DNA of 64,000 nt from JAYTUJ01 sp043744615 (GTDB lineage: Bacteria; Patescibacteriota; Minisyncoccia; Phycocordibacterales; CAIRYW01): contig JAYTUJ010000030.1 in NCBI GenBank assembly GCA_043744615.1, positions 1 through 64,000 on the forward strand, in the 5' to 3' direction. The position numbers and the translations under genes were made by a program. Each line of letters starts with the position of its first letter. Positions within the stretch are counted from its first letter, which is position 1. Under the pieces are notes generated by a model. That model was given only the letters and a program-made list of their open reading frames with translations, searched no databases and was not told the DNA's origin. Below, piece by piece: positions 24,841 through 32,833 of this stretch.

Positions 24841-25701
24841 ATGAAAAATAAACAAAAAGGCTTCGTCGTTCCCTTGATTTTGGTAATTGTTGCGATGATT
24901 GCCGTAGGCGGAGGAGTATATTTGTATCAAGAAAATAAAGTACCTGAAAATATAGAGCTTGATAAAATGTCCACAACTACTTCAGTTTCAGATGAAAACA
25001 AAGATAAAAAGACAGAAGAAGAAACTCTAAAAAAAGAAGTTGCCCAAGTACAAAAATGTGAATTAGTAGTCACTTCTCTTACCGCTAATTCAAAGGTCTC
25101 TTTTCCTTTGAATGTAAGAGGAACAATTGATAATAGAGCTGCGGGTTGTTCTTGGCAGATGTTTGAAGGACAGGCAGGTACCGCCCAATTATTCTTCAAT
25201 TATGAAAATAAAGGTTGGAAACCTATTGGAGTTTCAGTACCTATAAAAGTCGCTGATTGGGCAGCAAAAACGACTTCTTTTGAGGTTGTTCTTAATTTTA
25301 ATAATGAAGGTATAGGGATTCCCTCTGGTACTCCTATGAAAATAGTCTTTACTGCGGAAAATGCAGCAGCGATTGAACCTAGTAAAAAACTTGAGTTACC
25401 TATTACTTTAGATCTAAATACAAGCACTGGCCAAACTGGAAGTGTAAAAATCATGTTATCGGACGGAGACTTATATGACAGCTCATTAACTATTCCTGCT
25501 CAGGTAACACTAGAAGATAAGAGTAATAAAGGAAGAGTTTATTCTGCACATTCCTCAAACGGTATTGCTGTTTTTAATGATATTTTAGCTGGATCTTACA
25601 TGGTCCACATAGCAGCTTCTGGCTTTAAAGATGTGTACACTGATCTTGCGATAAAGTCGGGAGATAATGGTTTTGGCCTCTCAGTCGCGCTACATAAATA
25701 A
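24841..25701 (+). CDS. membrane-anchored protein with Ig-like and carboxypeptidase-regulatory-like domains
   Basis: 286 residues. The N-terminus MKNKQKGFVVPLILVIVAMIAVGGGVYLY is a membrane anchor resembling a prepilin-like leader. A beta-rich domain (about 75-190; CELVVTSL..FPLNVRGTID..) recalls the Gmad2/Ig-like fold, and the C-terminal ~90 residues (GSVKIMLSDGDLYDSSLTIPA..) recall carboxypeptidase-regulatory-like modules. It is probably displayed on the outer face of the membrane. The start at 24841 is preferred over an ATA/ATG-proximal extension because it gives the classical basic N-terminus. Confidence 0.55.
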   Translation: MKNKQKGFVVPLILVIVAMIAVGGGVYLYQENKVPENIELDKMSTTTSVSDENKDKKTEEETLKKEVAQVQKCELVVTSLTANSKVSFPLNVRGTIDNRAAGCSWQMFEGQAGTAQLFFNYENKGWKPIGVSVPIKVADWAAKTTSFEVVLNFNNEGIGIPSGTPMKIVFTAENAAAIEPSKKLELPITLDLNTSTGQTGSVKIMLSDGDLYDSSLTIPAQVTLEDKSNKGRVYSAHSSNGIAVFNDILAGSYMVHIAASGFKDVYTDLAIKSGDNGFGLSVALHK

Positions 25702-26013
25702 TTGCTTGACATCACCCCCCCCCTCAAAAAAAATCTAGCTATATTCCCGAATGAGTAATAAGGCAACTATTGAAATCATAGCTTCATCTTGGAAGCAAGG
25801 ATAATTAGAGGTTTCAGGTTTAATATTTTGAAACTACCCAAAGAACCCTTGTGGGTCTCTTACCTAACACCGAGACCTTGAGCGGCACAGAAATAGTGTC
25901 AAAATGACCTTTAAACTGTGGATAAACATGTGAATTGTGTGTAAAAGACAGTCTTTTTAGACTTTTTGACGAACTTTTTACCTTATTTTGATTCATATTT
26001 TATCGGACAGGTA
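25702..26013 (+). ncRNA. candidate structured non-coding RNA region
   Basis: The 325-nt gap between two genes has no plausible ORF but several local helices: GCTTC/GAAGC (25781-25796), GTTTCA/TGAAAC (25811-25834), GGTCTC/GAGACC (25854-25877) and GGCAC/GTGTC (25884-25900). CAAGG (25796-25800) can pair with CCTTG (25876-25880). A GTCT-TTTT-AGAC hairpin followed by five T near 25951-25967 could be its terminator. A TTGACA lies at 25706. It matches no RNA family I can name; tmRNA, SRP RNA and RNase P hallmarks are absent. An exact DnaA-box-like TGTGGATAA is at 25917. Confidence 0.45.
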
Positions 26014-26019
26014 TATATT
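26014..26019 (+). promoter_or_regulatory. -10 element of yraN
   Basis: TATATT followed by 7 nt and the GTG start; leaderless architecture. Confidence 0.45.
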
Positions 26020-26026
26020 TTAATAT

Positions 26027-26383
26027 GTGAGACATATTAAAATAGGACTTTTAGGTGAACATTTAGCTTGTAAAAAGCTTGTTTCTTTAGGTCATAGTAT
26101 TGTCCAAAGAAACTTTAGGACTCGCTTTGGTGAATTAGACATAATTACTCGAAAGGGTAAAAAAGTCTTTTTTATTGAAGTTAAAACAGAGTCTTCAAAG
26201 AATAGGGGACAGATAACTTTTTCTGATAGAATATCAACAATAAAACTGATTCGTCTAAAAAAGACATCTGATATATTTTTATATAATCATCCCGATGTGT
26301 TGTTTGAACATGTTGCATGTTTTGTTAGCCTTGATTTGTTTCGTAAAAAAGTATCTTTTCTTATAATGAGGAATATTTTATAG
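26027..26383 (+). CDS. yraN: YraN/UPF0102-family putative endonuclease
   Basis: 118 residues with the family core: GLLGEHLACKKLVSLGHSIVQRN, then FGELDIITRKGKKVFFIEVK, which is the restriction-endonuclease-like E-xn-D-xn-ExK site. Family members are small nucleases, often linked to DNA processing or competence; the exact substrate is unknown. The start codon is GTG; the ATG two bases upstream is out of frame and meets a stop at once. It ends 36 nt before tRNA-Pro. Confidence 0.85.
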   Translation: MRHIKIGLLGEHLACKKLVSLGHSIVQRNFRTRFGELDIITRKGKKVFFIEVKTESSKNRGQITFSDRISTIKLIRLKKTSDIFLYNHPDVLFEHVACFVSLDLFRKKVSFLIMRNIL

Positions 26384-26399
26384 ATTTGTTATAACTTTA

Positions 26400-26408
26400 T
26401 GCTATACT
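26400..26408 (+). promoter_or_regulatory. extended -10 promoter of tRNA-Pro
   Basis: TG-C-TATACT, ending 11 nt before the tRNA-Pro gene, so the primary transcript has a very short 5' leader. Confidence 0.55.
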
Positions 26409-26419
26409 GTCTTTCATAT

Positions 26420-26492
26420 CGGGGCGTAGTGTAACGGCTAACATTCCTGTTTTGGGAACAGGCGACTCAGGGTTCGAATCCCTGCGCCCCGA
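26420..26492 (+). tRNA. tRNA-Pro(UGG)
   Basis: Acceptor CGGGGCG pairs with CGCCCCG, the T loop is GTTCGAATC, and the anticodon loop TTTGGGA gives UGG. CCA is not encoded. The next protein gene starts 9 nt downstream with no terminator between, so the two appear co-transcribed. Confidence 0.95.
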
Positions 26493-26500
26493 CAAATAAA

Positions 26501-27556
26501 ATGATTTCTCGAATTGTAACTCATTTACGGCCTCATGCCGATGAATTAGTGGCTCTTATGCTTCTTCGTACCTTTAAACAAGGCGAAGAATTTTTTCCTG
26601 GTATTATGCAAGCAAAATTAGAATATATGGCCACTGGTCTTATTTCAGAAGGAAAGACGACTTTAGATTTTCCCGACACCGTTTTTCTTGGTTGTGGTGG
26701 TGGGATTTTTGACGAACATTCGACTTTTAAGACAGATCACAAGATTGGTTCTTGTTGTACGACTCTTGTTGCTGAAAAACTTGGAGTTCTCAAAGAAAAA
26801 GGACTCGAACGAATTTTGTTTCAGGTTTTACGAGAAGACGAGGTTGGTGCTAAGGTAAAACATGAAATTCCTTCAATAATTAAGCTTTTGCATAATAAGT
26901 ATCCAAATGAACCTGAAAAAGTTGCTACGTGGACGGTAGAGGCTTACGAAGCTGTTTATAAGCATGATCTTTTAAATAAAATTTATGTTCAAGAACCAAT
27001 AACTTTTGAGCATGTATTCTCTATTTTACAAAAGCAAAACTCGGCAAAAGCGATAGAATGGAAATCAATAGGGGACGGAGCGATAGATTATCAAAATCAA
27101 CGTTTTCAAGAGGCAGGAATATATTTTAATACTCACGCACAAATAGAAAATTTGAATATACCAGAGATAGGGAACATAAAGATTGCCTCGATTATTACCG
27201 ATAATGAAGAAACAAATAGAGCGGCTCGTTTTAAAGGTGTTTCGGTTCTTATACAATTTAATACTCGTGGTAATTGTGCAATTTTTACTGATTATAAGAA
27301 AAAACTTGATTTAACAAATACATTTGTTATGTTACGTCTAGCAGAACAATCGTATCGAGGCTCTGTTGAGATAAAAGACACTCATCTGTTATCAAAGGAA
27401 GGTTTCACAGAGGGTATCCCTTATTGGTTTTTATTTCATACTCGTCAAATGGGTTTTAATGGAAGTCTTACTACATCAGATATTCCTCCAACAATGATTC
27501 CACACGAAAAAATTATTAATATTGTAAAACAAGGGCTTTTAACAAAATTTCAGTAA
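26501..27556 (+). CDS. MYG1-like (UPF0160/DHH-type) putative phosphoesterase
   Basis: 351 residues. The N-terminal THLRPHADELVALMLLR pattern and a downstream FDEHSTFKTDHKIGSCCTTLVA segment resemble the metal-binding His/Asp clusters of the MYG1/UPF0160 family, related to DHH phosphoesterases and reported to act as 3'-5' exonuclease in eukaryotes. The match is by motif pattern only. It starts 9 nt after tRNA-Pro and is followed 14 nt later by the RNHCP gene, so tRNA-Pro, this gene and the next probably share a transcript. Confidence 0.5.
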   Translation: MISRIVTHLRPHADELVALMLLRTFKQGEEFFPGIMQAKLEYMATGLISEGKTTLDFPDTVFLGCGGGIFDEHSTFKTDHKIGSCCTTLVAEKLGVLKEKGLERILFQVLREDEVGAKVKHEIPSIIKLLHNKYPNEPEKVATWTVEAYEAVYKHDLLNKIYVQEPITFEHVFSILQKQNSAKAIEWKSIGDGAIDYQNQRFQEAGIYFNTHAQIENLNIPEIGNIKIASIITDNEETNRAARFKGVSVLIQFNTRGNCAIFTDYKKKLDLTNTFVMLRLAEQSYRGSVEIKDTHLLSKEGFTEGIPYWFLFHTRQMGFNGSLTTSDIPPTMIPHEKIINIVKQGLLTKFQ

Positions 27557-27570
27557 TAAAGTATAAATAC

Positions 27571-27897
27571 ATGTCTAAATTATTTAAGAAAAACAAAGAA
27601 GATTTTATTTGTGAAAAAGAAGATTGCAAAAAAGTTGTAAAAGGTAATGGTTATACGAATCACTGCCCGCAGTGTCTATGGAGTAAGCATGTTGATATTA
27701 ATCCAGGGGATAGAGAAGCAACTTGTGGGGCTATGATGAAACCTGTTGATGGGGGTTCTGGAAAAAATAATTTTTATGTCATTCAACAATGTATTATTTG
27801 TGGACATCAAAAAAGAAACGAAACTTCACCTGAAGATAATTTTGACGTACTGACAAAAGTGATTGAAGAAAAAAATAAAAAATTACTTTCTCGTTAA
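27571..27897 (+). CDS. RNHCP-domain zinc-ribbon protein
   Basis: 108 residues with the RNHCP-domain signature (YTNHCPQCLWSKHVD) and Cys pairs: an N-terminal pair (CEKEDC), CPQC and a C-terminal CIICGH, enough for one or two zinc sites. The family is small and uncharacterised; nucleic-acid binding is often assumed. It follows the MYG1-like gene and converges on the protease gene 3 nt away, with no room for an intergenic terminator. Confidence 0.8.
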   Translation: MSKLFKKNKEDFICEKEDCKKVVKGNGYTNHCPQCLWSKHVDINPGDREATCGAMMKPVDGGSGKNNFYVIQQCIICGHQKRNETSPEDNFDVLTKVIEEKNKKLLSR

Positions 27898-27899
27898 GT

Positions 27900-28991
27900 T
27901 TAATTTGAAAGAAGAATCTCTGAAAGTTTTTTGAGATTGTTTAATTTGAAATCAGATTCTACACTATCTGCAGAATTAATTAATTCGTAGATTGTTTTTC
28001 CATAAGAGCTTATTAGGTTCTGATTAATATATGAAAGTGCAATCCCTCGAATGTTTTTTAAGCCATTATCAGTAAGCGTTGTTGCTACCATAATGCCAGT
28101 AAGTATTCCTTGTGATGAAAAAATTGCTCCTCCCGATGAACCTTTTTGTGCAAGAGTAGTTGCTTCTGTTGAAATAAGATCTTTTGTATCGTCCCCGTTT
28201 ATGCCGTATAAATCAGTAATTGAAGAATTTTCAGAAACAAATTTTAAGTTTTTATCTAATTGATCAGCAGTAATATTTTCTGAAGGATAACCACCTAATA
28301 TTATTTTTTGACTGATAGAATTTTTTTCTGTTGATATGTCTGAAGAAGTTACGGGATTAACAGTATTGTTTTGAGAAGATGTTTTTAATCTTAAAAATGC
28401 ATAGTCATTTGCGCCTGTTCCAACTGAATTTAAACGAGTCAAACTATTAGAATTATTTGCCACCCATGTAGGTGATAAATATATGACATCAGCTTTGTAA
28501 GAGTTTTTTGCTGGTGAACCCGTTCTGATATTGCAAGAATAAGAAGGTGAATTCATATAATCTTCTAATAAGACATATTCGGCAACATGGGCATTTGTTA
28601 ATACGATTCCTTTTGAATTAATTACAACGCCACTACCTGTTACCGATTCAATTAAATTACCTTTTGTTATTTTACAATAAATATTAACAACGCTATTTGT
28701 ACTAGTCTCAGTTTGCCCCAGACCTTTTAGGTATTCTTCAATTTTCAGTAGACCGTCTTTATTTTCAGTTTCTACTGGTTCTGTCAGAGTTTTGTTTTGT
28801 TTAGTCGCGACAGATGTTTTTGAGGAGATTGCAATTTTTTGTTTTGGTTTTATATTTTCAATATGAACGGGAACTATTTTAGTAGGGGAATGTTGACGTA
28901 CGAGTGTTTCGTTTGTGGTCAATCCAACAAAAGAAATAAAGTTCAATAGAATTCCTAATAAGTTTTTTATAACCACACTAGATTCTTGCAT
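27900..28991 (-). CDS. membrane-anchored trypsin-like serine protease
   Basis: 363 residues. An N-terminal hydrophobic anchor (about 5-22) and a Lys/Thr-rich linker precede an S1/HtrA-like protease domain with the catalytic His (VLTNAHVAEY, about 135), Asp (ANDYAFLRL, about 194) and Ser (KGSSGGAIF, about 286). There is no PDZ domain, unlike classical DegP. It probably cleaves misfolded or surface proteins outside the membrane. The TG-A-TAAAAT promoter ends 6 nt before the ATG. Confidence 0.82.
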   Translation of the reverse strand: MQESSVVIKNLLGILLNFISFVGLTTNETLVRQHSPTKIVPVHIENIKPKQKIAISSKTSVATKQNKTLTEPVETENKDGLLKIEEYLKGLGQTETSTNSVVNIYCKITKGNLIESVTGSGVVINSKGIVLTNAHVAEYVLLEDYMNSPSYSCNIRTGSPAKNSYKADVIYLSPTWVANNSNSLTRLNSVGTGANDYAFLRLKTSSQNNTVNPVTSSDISTEKNSISQKIILGGYPSENITADQLDKNLKFVSENSSITDLYGINGDDTKDLISTEATTLAQKGSSGGAIFSSQGILTGIMVATTLTDNGLKNIRGIALSYINQNLISSYGKTIYELINSADSVESDFKLNNLKKLSEILLSN

Positions 28992-28997
28992 CTGAGT

Positions 28998-29006
28998 ATT
29001 TTATCA
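28998..29006 (-). promoter_or_regulatory. extended -10 promoter of the serine protease gene
   Basis: Minus strand TG-A-TAAAAT, 6 nt before the ATG; leaderless architecture. Confidence 0.5.
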
Positions 29007-29031
29007 TAATTCATATAGATATAATTAACAT

Positions 29032-29059
29032 TTGTACTTTTTTACGACTTTGCTATAAT
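29032..29059 (+). promoter_or_regulatory. promoter of tRNA-Gly(UCC)
   Basis: TTGTAC (29032-29037), 16-nt spacer, TG-C-TATAAT (-10 at 29054-29059). Confidence 0.65.
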
Positions 29060-29075
29060 TCATGTAGATTTTAGA

Positions 29076-29149
29076 GCGGGATTAGTTTAGTGGTAAAACA
29101 ACAGTTTTCCAAACTGTGGTTGGGAGTTCGATTCCCCCATCCCGCACCA
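29076..29149 (+). tRNA. tRNA-Gly(UCC)
   Basis: Acceptor GCGGGAT pairs with ATCCCGC, the T loop is GTTCGATTC, and the anticodon loop TTTCCAA gives UCC. CCA is encoded, in contrast to tRNA-Gly(GCC) in this window. Confidence 0.95.
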
Positions 29150-29158
29150 TTTAAAAAT

Positions 29159-29314
29159 ATGAATACAAACGGACCAGAAAATTTTCCATTAGAAGAACAA
29201 GCACTACCAGAGAGTGTTCCTGAAGCTAAACTTCCTGGGAACTTAAATGAATCTCAAAGAGGAGATCTACAACAAGCTTTAAGGGAACTGATGAACAATA
29301 GTGATATTACATAA
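29159..29314 (+). CDS. small acidic protein downstream of tRNA-Gly
   Basis: A 51-codon frame beginning MNTNGPENF and rich in Glu, Pro, Leu and Asn, without membrane segment. It starts 9 nt after tRNA-Gly(UCC) and ends just before a strong terminator, so it would be expressed from the tRNA promoter. Composition looks protein-like (amphipathic LQQALRELMNN at the C-terminus), but no family is recognised and it could be non-coding spacer. Confidence 0.45.
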   Translation: MNTNGPENFPLEEQALPESVPEAKLPGNLNESQRGDLQQALRELMNNSDIT

Positions 29315-29316
29315 AT

Positions 29317-29345
29317 AAAAACCCCTCATGAATGAGGGGTTTTTA
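29317..29345 (+). terminator. terminator after tRNA-Gly and the small ORF
   Basis: ACCCCTCAT pairs with ATGAGGGGT around a 2-nt loop, flanked by A and T runs on both sides, so it may serve both this transcript and the convergent hup gene. Confidence 0.85.
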
Positions 29346-29368
29346 TTTTATCCTTTATATAGATATTT

Positions 29369-29644
29369 TTATTTCTTTACTGCGTCTTTAAGAGCTTTAG
29401 CTGCTCGGAATTTAGGAACTTTTGTGGCTGGAACTTTTACACTTTCACCTGTTCGTGGATTTCGTGCTGTCCGTGCTGCTCGAAGTTTTGCTGAGAAAAT
29501 GCCGAGTCCTGCAATTGAAACTTCATCACCTTTCTTGAGTGACTTTGTAATTGTTTCGATGATTGTCTCAACTACTTGTTCTGCTTGCACTTTTGTTCCT
29601 CCGAGTACTTGTTGTACTACTTCTGCGAGTCCTTGTTTGTTCAT
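29369..29644 (-). CDS. hup: HU-family histone-like DNA-binding protein
   Basis: 91 residues, standard HU length. Helical N-terminus (MNKQGLAEVVQQVLGG), GLGIF-type turn (SIAGLGIFSAKLR) and the beta-arm with RNPRTGE (about 60-66), which bends DNA. HU compacts the nucleoid and helps replication and recombination. It is transcribed alone: TATAAT lies about 40 nt upstream and terminators sit on both sides. Confidence 0.95.
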   Translation of the reverse strand: MNKQGLAEVVQQVLGGTKVQAEQVVETIIETITKSLKKGDEVSIAGLGIFSAKLRAARTARNPRTGESVKVPATKVPKFRAAKALKDAVKK

Positions 29645-29716
29645 TTTTATATTATTAATTTAATAGTTCTAATTTGATTATATGGTATAAGGTTTTTTTA
29701 GCAATAGATATAAAAT

Positions 29717-29747
29717 AAAGTGTGGAAAACTTTGTTTTCCACACTTT
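29717..29747. terminator. terminator between rny and hup
   Basis: A 14-bp perfect stem (AAAGTGTGGAAAAC / GTTTTCCACACTTT) with a 3-nt loop. It would end the rny transcript, which reads leftwards. Both arms include TTTTCCACA, which also fits a relaxed DnaA-box pattern. Confidence 0.75.
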
Positions 29748-29779
29748 ATAACATAAATTTATATTGATGCTATCTAAAA

Positions 29780-31309
29780 CTATCGAGCAAATTCAATTGA
29801 ACGACTTTCCCTTACAACCATTACTCTAATTTCTCCTGGATATTTTAGTTCATTTTCTACTCGTAATACAATATTTCGAGCCATTTCTCGAGCTTCTACA
29901 TCAGAAACTTTTTCTGGATACACGAATACTCTAATTTCTCGTCCAGCTTGTAATGCGTATGATTTTTCAACACCTGGAAATGAATTAGAAATTGCTTCGA
30001 GTTCTTGTAATCGTTTAATATAGTTTTCGATGTTGTCGTGTCGTGCACCTGGTCGTCCACCTGATATTGCATCTGCTGTTTGAACAATACGTGATTCAAC
30101 AGTTTCGTATGGATATTCTTCATGATGTGCTCGCATTGCTTTGATGACATCAAGACTCACATTAAATTTTTCAAGAATTCGAATACCAATTTCTACGTGA
30201 GTTCCTTGAACTTCATGATCAAGAGCTTTTCCAATATCGTGTAACAATGCTCCTGCTTTAGAGACTTGTACATTTGCCCCAATTTCTTGTGCAATCATTC
30301 CTGCAATGTGTGCCATCTCGATTGAATGTTGCAAAACGTTTTGTCCATAACTTGTTCTAAAGTGTAATCGTCCAACGATAATAAGTAGGCGAGGATCAAG
30401 ATTATAAACTCCTGCTTCAAATGCGGCTTGTTCACCCTTTTCTTTTATAATTTTATTTATTTCTTCTTTTGCCTTTTCAACTTCTTTTTCAATTTTTACT
30501 GGTTGAACTCGTCCATCTAAAATAAGATTTTCAAGTGCAACTCGTGCAATTTGTCGTCGCACAGGGTCAAATGAAGAAATCGTAATTGTTCCTGGGGTAT
30601 CGTCAACAATTACTTCTACACCGGTTTCACGTTCAAAAGCTTTGATATTTCGGCCTTCTTTTCCGATAATCTTTCCTTTTATTTCATCAGAAGGGATACT
30701 CACTGTTGTTGTAAATACATCGTGAGAAACCGAAGAAGCTAGTCGTTGAATAGATGTGGCAAGGATTTCCTTCGCTTTGCCCTCAAGGGTGTCATGATTA
30801 AACGTTTCGAGTTTTTTAATTCGAACCATCAAATCTTCTTCCGAATCAACTTCTATTTTTTTAAATAACTCTTCTTTTGCTGCCTCTGTTGAAAGTTTAG
30901 CGATACGCTCAAGCTCTGCCTTTTTACTTGCTTCGTATTTTTCTGCACGTTCTTTTATCTCACGAATTTCATTCGCTTTATTTTTTAAGCTTTCTACTTC
31001 TTTATCAATATCGATTTGCCGATTATCAAGAAGTTCTTCTTTTTTGATAAGTCGATCCTCACTTTTTTTTATTTGTTCTTCTTTTTCTTTTATCTCTTCT
31101 CGTACACCTTTAAGTGTTGACGCAGCCTCTTCCTCGGCTTCAAGGGTTATCTTTTTGGCCTCTTCCTTAGCCTTGAGCATAAGATCTTTAATATCATGCT
31201 CTATTGAATCTTTCTTGCTGATTGCAAGCATGATTCGAATCATATAGCCAAGTCCGATACCTACGACTCCTGCGATAGCAATCAGGAGAAACGCGGTTGT
31301 TGTTGACAT
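29780..31309 (-). CDS. rny: ribonuclease Y
   Basis: 509 residues: an N-terminal membrane anchor (about 5-25), a long coiled coil (about 30-190), a KH RNA-binding domain (about 200-260; IKGKIIGKEGRNIKAFE) and an HD catalytic domain (about 325-420; LLHDIGKALDHE). RNase Y is the membrane-bound endonuclease that starts mRNA decay in many bacteria lacking RNase E. A GGAG sequence 9 nt before the start is one of the few Shine-Dalgarno-like signals in the window. Confidence 0.96.
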   Translation of the reverse strand: MSTTTAFLLIAIAGVVGIGLGYMIRIMLAISKKDSIEHDIKDLMLKAKEEAKKITLEAEEEAASTLKGVREEIKEKEEQIKKSEDRLIKKEELLDNRQIDIDKEVESLKNKANEIREIKERAEKYEASKKAELERIAKLSTEAAKEELFKKIEVDSEEDLMVRIKKLETFNHDTLEGKAKEILATSIQRLASSVSHDVFTTTVSIPSDEIKGKIIGKEGRNIKAFERETGVEVIVDDTPGTITISSFDPVRRQIARVALENLILDGRVQPVKIEKEVEKAKEEINKIIKEKGEQAAFEAGVYNLDPRLLIIVGRLHFRTSYGQNVLQHSIEMAHIAGMIAQEIGANVQVSKAGALLHDIGKALDHEVQGTHVEIGIRILEKFNVSLDVIKAMRAHHEEYPYETVESRIVQTADAISGGRPGARHDNIENYIKRLQELEAISNSFPGVEKSYALQAGREIRVFVYPEKVSDVEAREMARNIVLRVENELKYPGEIRVMVVRESRSIEFAR

Positions 31310-31481
31310 GTGTTTTGCTCCGCACCCTATTTTTCTAAAGGTATTTCAAGGATTTAACAGTAAAAATGGTTTTCGTTCGGAATTAAATGTACAGGCTAAA
31401 AAGGAAAGTGCGAAAAATTAATTTCTAACACATTTACAATACTAGATAAAAGAGAAAATGTCTATACGAGTTGTACGATGT

Positions 31482-32051
31482 TTAGAGAACTTTGTCTATA
31501 ACCCCGTATTTCTTGGCTTCGTCGGCTGACATAAAAAAGTCTCGTTCGACGTCTTTTTGTATCTTTGCAAGTGGCTGCCCAGAGTTTTTTGCCAGTATTT
31601 TATTTAGGTTTTCTCGGGTTTTTAGGATTTGCTTAGCGGTAATTTCAATATCTGTTGCTTGTCCTTGAGCTCCACCTGAAGGTTGGTGAATCATGATTTC
31701 AGAGTTTGGAAGTGAGTATCGTTTTCCTTTTGCTCCGGCTGACAAAATAATAGCGGCGCCTGAAGCAGCAATACCAACGCAGATTGTAGAAACATCCGGT
31801 TTAATATGGTTCATAGTGTCGAGCATTGCTAATGTTGAAGTTACTTGTCCTCCTGGTGAGTTGATATAAAGAGAGATATCTTTTTTAGGATCTTCTGATT
31901 GTAAAAAAAGAAGCTGTGCAATAACAATATTTGCAACATCGTCATCGATAGGGCCTCCAAGGAAAATAATTCGTTCTCGAAGCAATCGCGAGTATATGTC
32001 ATAAGCTCGTTCTCCAAATTGTGATTTTTCTATTACGGTTGGGATTAACAT
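31482..32051 (-). CDS. clpP: ATP-dependent Clp protease proteolytic subunit
   Basis: 189 residues, standard length. Visible are the Ser nucleophile motif GIAASGAA (about residue 95), the catalytic His in MIHQPSGG (about 120), and the handle region. ClpP forms a double heptamer that degrades proteins delivered by ClpX or ClpC. Two ATGs are adjacent; the second (32051) lies 6 nt from the -10 CATACT and is preferred. The 172 nt between this gene and rny hold nothing recognisable. Confidence 0.95.
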   Translation of the reverse strand: MLIPTVIEKSQFGERAYDIYSRLLRERIIFLGGPIDDDVANIVIAQLLFLQSEDPKKDISLYINSPGGQVTSTLAMLDTMNHIKPDVSTICVGIAASGAAIILSAGAKGKRYSLPNSEIMIHQPSGGAQGQATDIEITAKQILKTRENLNKILAKNSGQPLAKIQKDVERDFFMSADEAKKYGVIDKVL

Positions 32052-32057
32052 CATTTT

Positions 32058-32063
32058 AGTATG
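32058..32063 (-). promoter_or_regulatory. -10 element of clpP
   Basis: CATACT on the minus strand, 6 nt before the second of two ATGs; divergent from rsmE. Confidence 0.4.
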
Positions 32064-32088
32064 GGTTATATTTAGTATGAAGTTATAT

Positions 32089-32094
32089 TACAAT
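32089..32094 (+). promoter_or_regulatory. -10 element of rsmE
   Basis: TACAAT, 6 nt before the ATG at 32101. It lies inside the longer possible frame and so helps decide the start codon. Confidence 0.5.
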
Positions 32095-32100
32095 ACTGTT

Positions 32101-32832
32101 ATGCGTTTGCATAGATTTCTTATAGAACCACAAATTACTGACATTTCAACAACATCACATGTTGTTATTAAAGACAGTGATCTTATTCATCAATTGTTGC
32201 ATGTATTTCGTTATGAAGCGGGCACAGAGTTGATTATTTTTAATGGAAATGGAATCGATTATTCTGCGGTTATTGAAAGTATTGATAAAAAATCTGTAAC
32301 AATAAATATCGTTTCTCAAAAAGCGAGTCAATATATTGGTAAAAGTTATATTTCATTATTTCAATCAATTACAAAATCTTCAACCTTTGATACGATTGTT
32401 GAAAAGGCAACAGAGCTTGGGGTTGGAAATATTATTCCAATAATTTCTGAACGATCAGAACGAAAAGATATAAACAGTGAGCGCTTAAATAAAATTATTA
32501 AAGAAGCGATTGAGCAATCAGGAAGAGGGGACACTGTTACACTCCAACAACCTGTAAAGTTATTTTCATTTAATAAAGATCCTCAAGATGTTTTTGTTTT
32601 CGATATGACCGGTCAACCAATAACAAGTATGGGAAATCTTCTTGAAATTACAAATAAAAAAGACCAATCAAAAGAAATTTCAATTTTGATTGGTCCAGAA
32701 GGGGGTTGGTCACCAGCAGAAATCTCTTGGTTTACCGAAAAGAAATTTAAAATAATTTCTTTTAATACTCCAGTTCTTCGAGCGGAAACAGCCGCTGTTT
32801 CCGCATTAGCTTTACTGCTCTGCACCCAATAA
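32101..32832 (+). CDS. rsmE: 16S rRNA (uracil1498-N3)-methyltransferase
   Basis: 243 residues of the RsmE/SPOUT family. The start MRLHRFL is canonical; an in-frame ATG 24 nt upstream would precede the promoter. The C-terminal SPOUT knot shows LIGPEGGWSPAEISWF (about 193-208) and LRAETAAVSALALL. The enzyme methylates U1498 in the decoding centre. It converges with the trigger factor gene with a single base between stops. Confidence 0.94.
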   Translation: MRLHRFLIEPQITDISTTSHVVIKDSDLIHQLLHVFRYEAGTELIIFNGNGIDYSAVIESIDKKSVTINIVSQKASQYIGKSYISLFQSITKSSTFDTIVEKATELGVGNIIPIISERSERKDINSERLNKIIKEAIEQSGRGDTVTLQQPVKLFSFNKDPQDVFVFDMTGQPITSMGNLLEITNKKDQSKEISILIGPEGGWSPAEISWFTEKKFKIISFNTPVLRAETAAVSALALLLCTQ

Positions 32833-32833
32833 T

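Noticed and set aside
25715..25731. C9 and A8 homopolymer runs at the start of the non-coding gap
   Set aside because: Striking, but short homopolymers are prone to sequencing error and I see no functional reading; the TTGACA before them has no -10 at normal distance.
25702..26026. Full origin of replication
   Set aside because: Only one exact DnaA box is present, no dnaA/dnaN is nearby, and skew cannot be judged from a window, so I report only the box.
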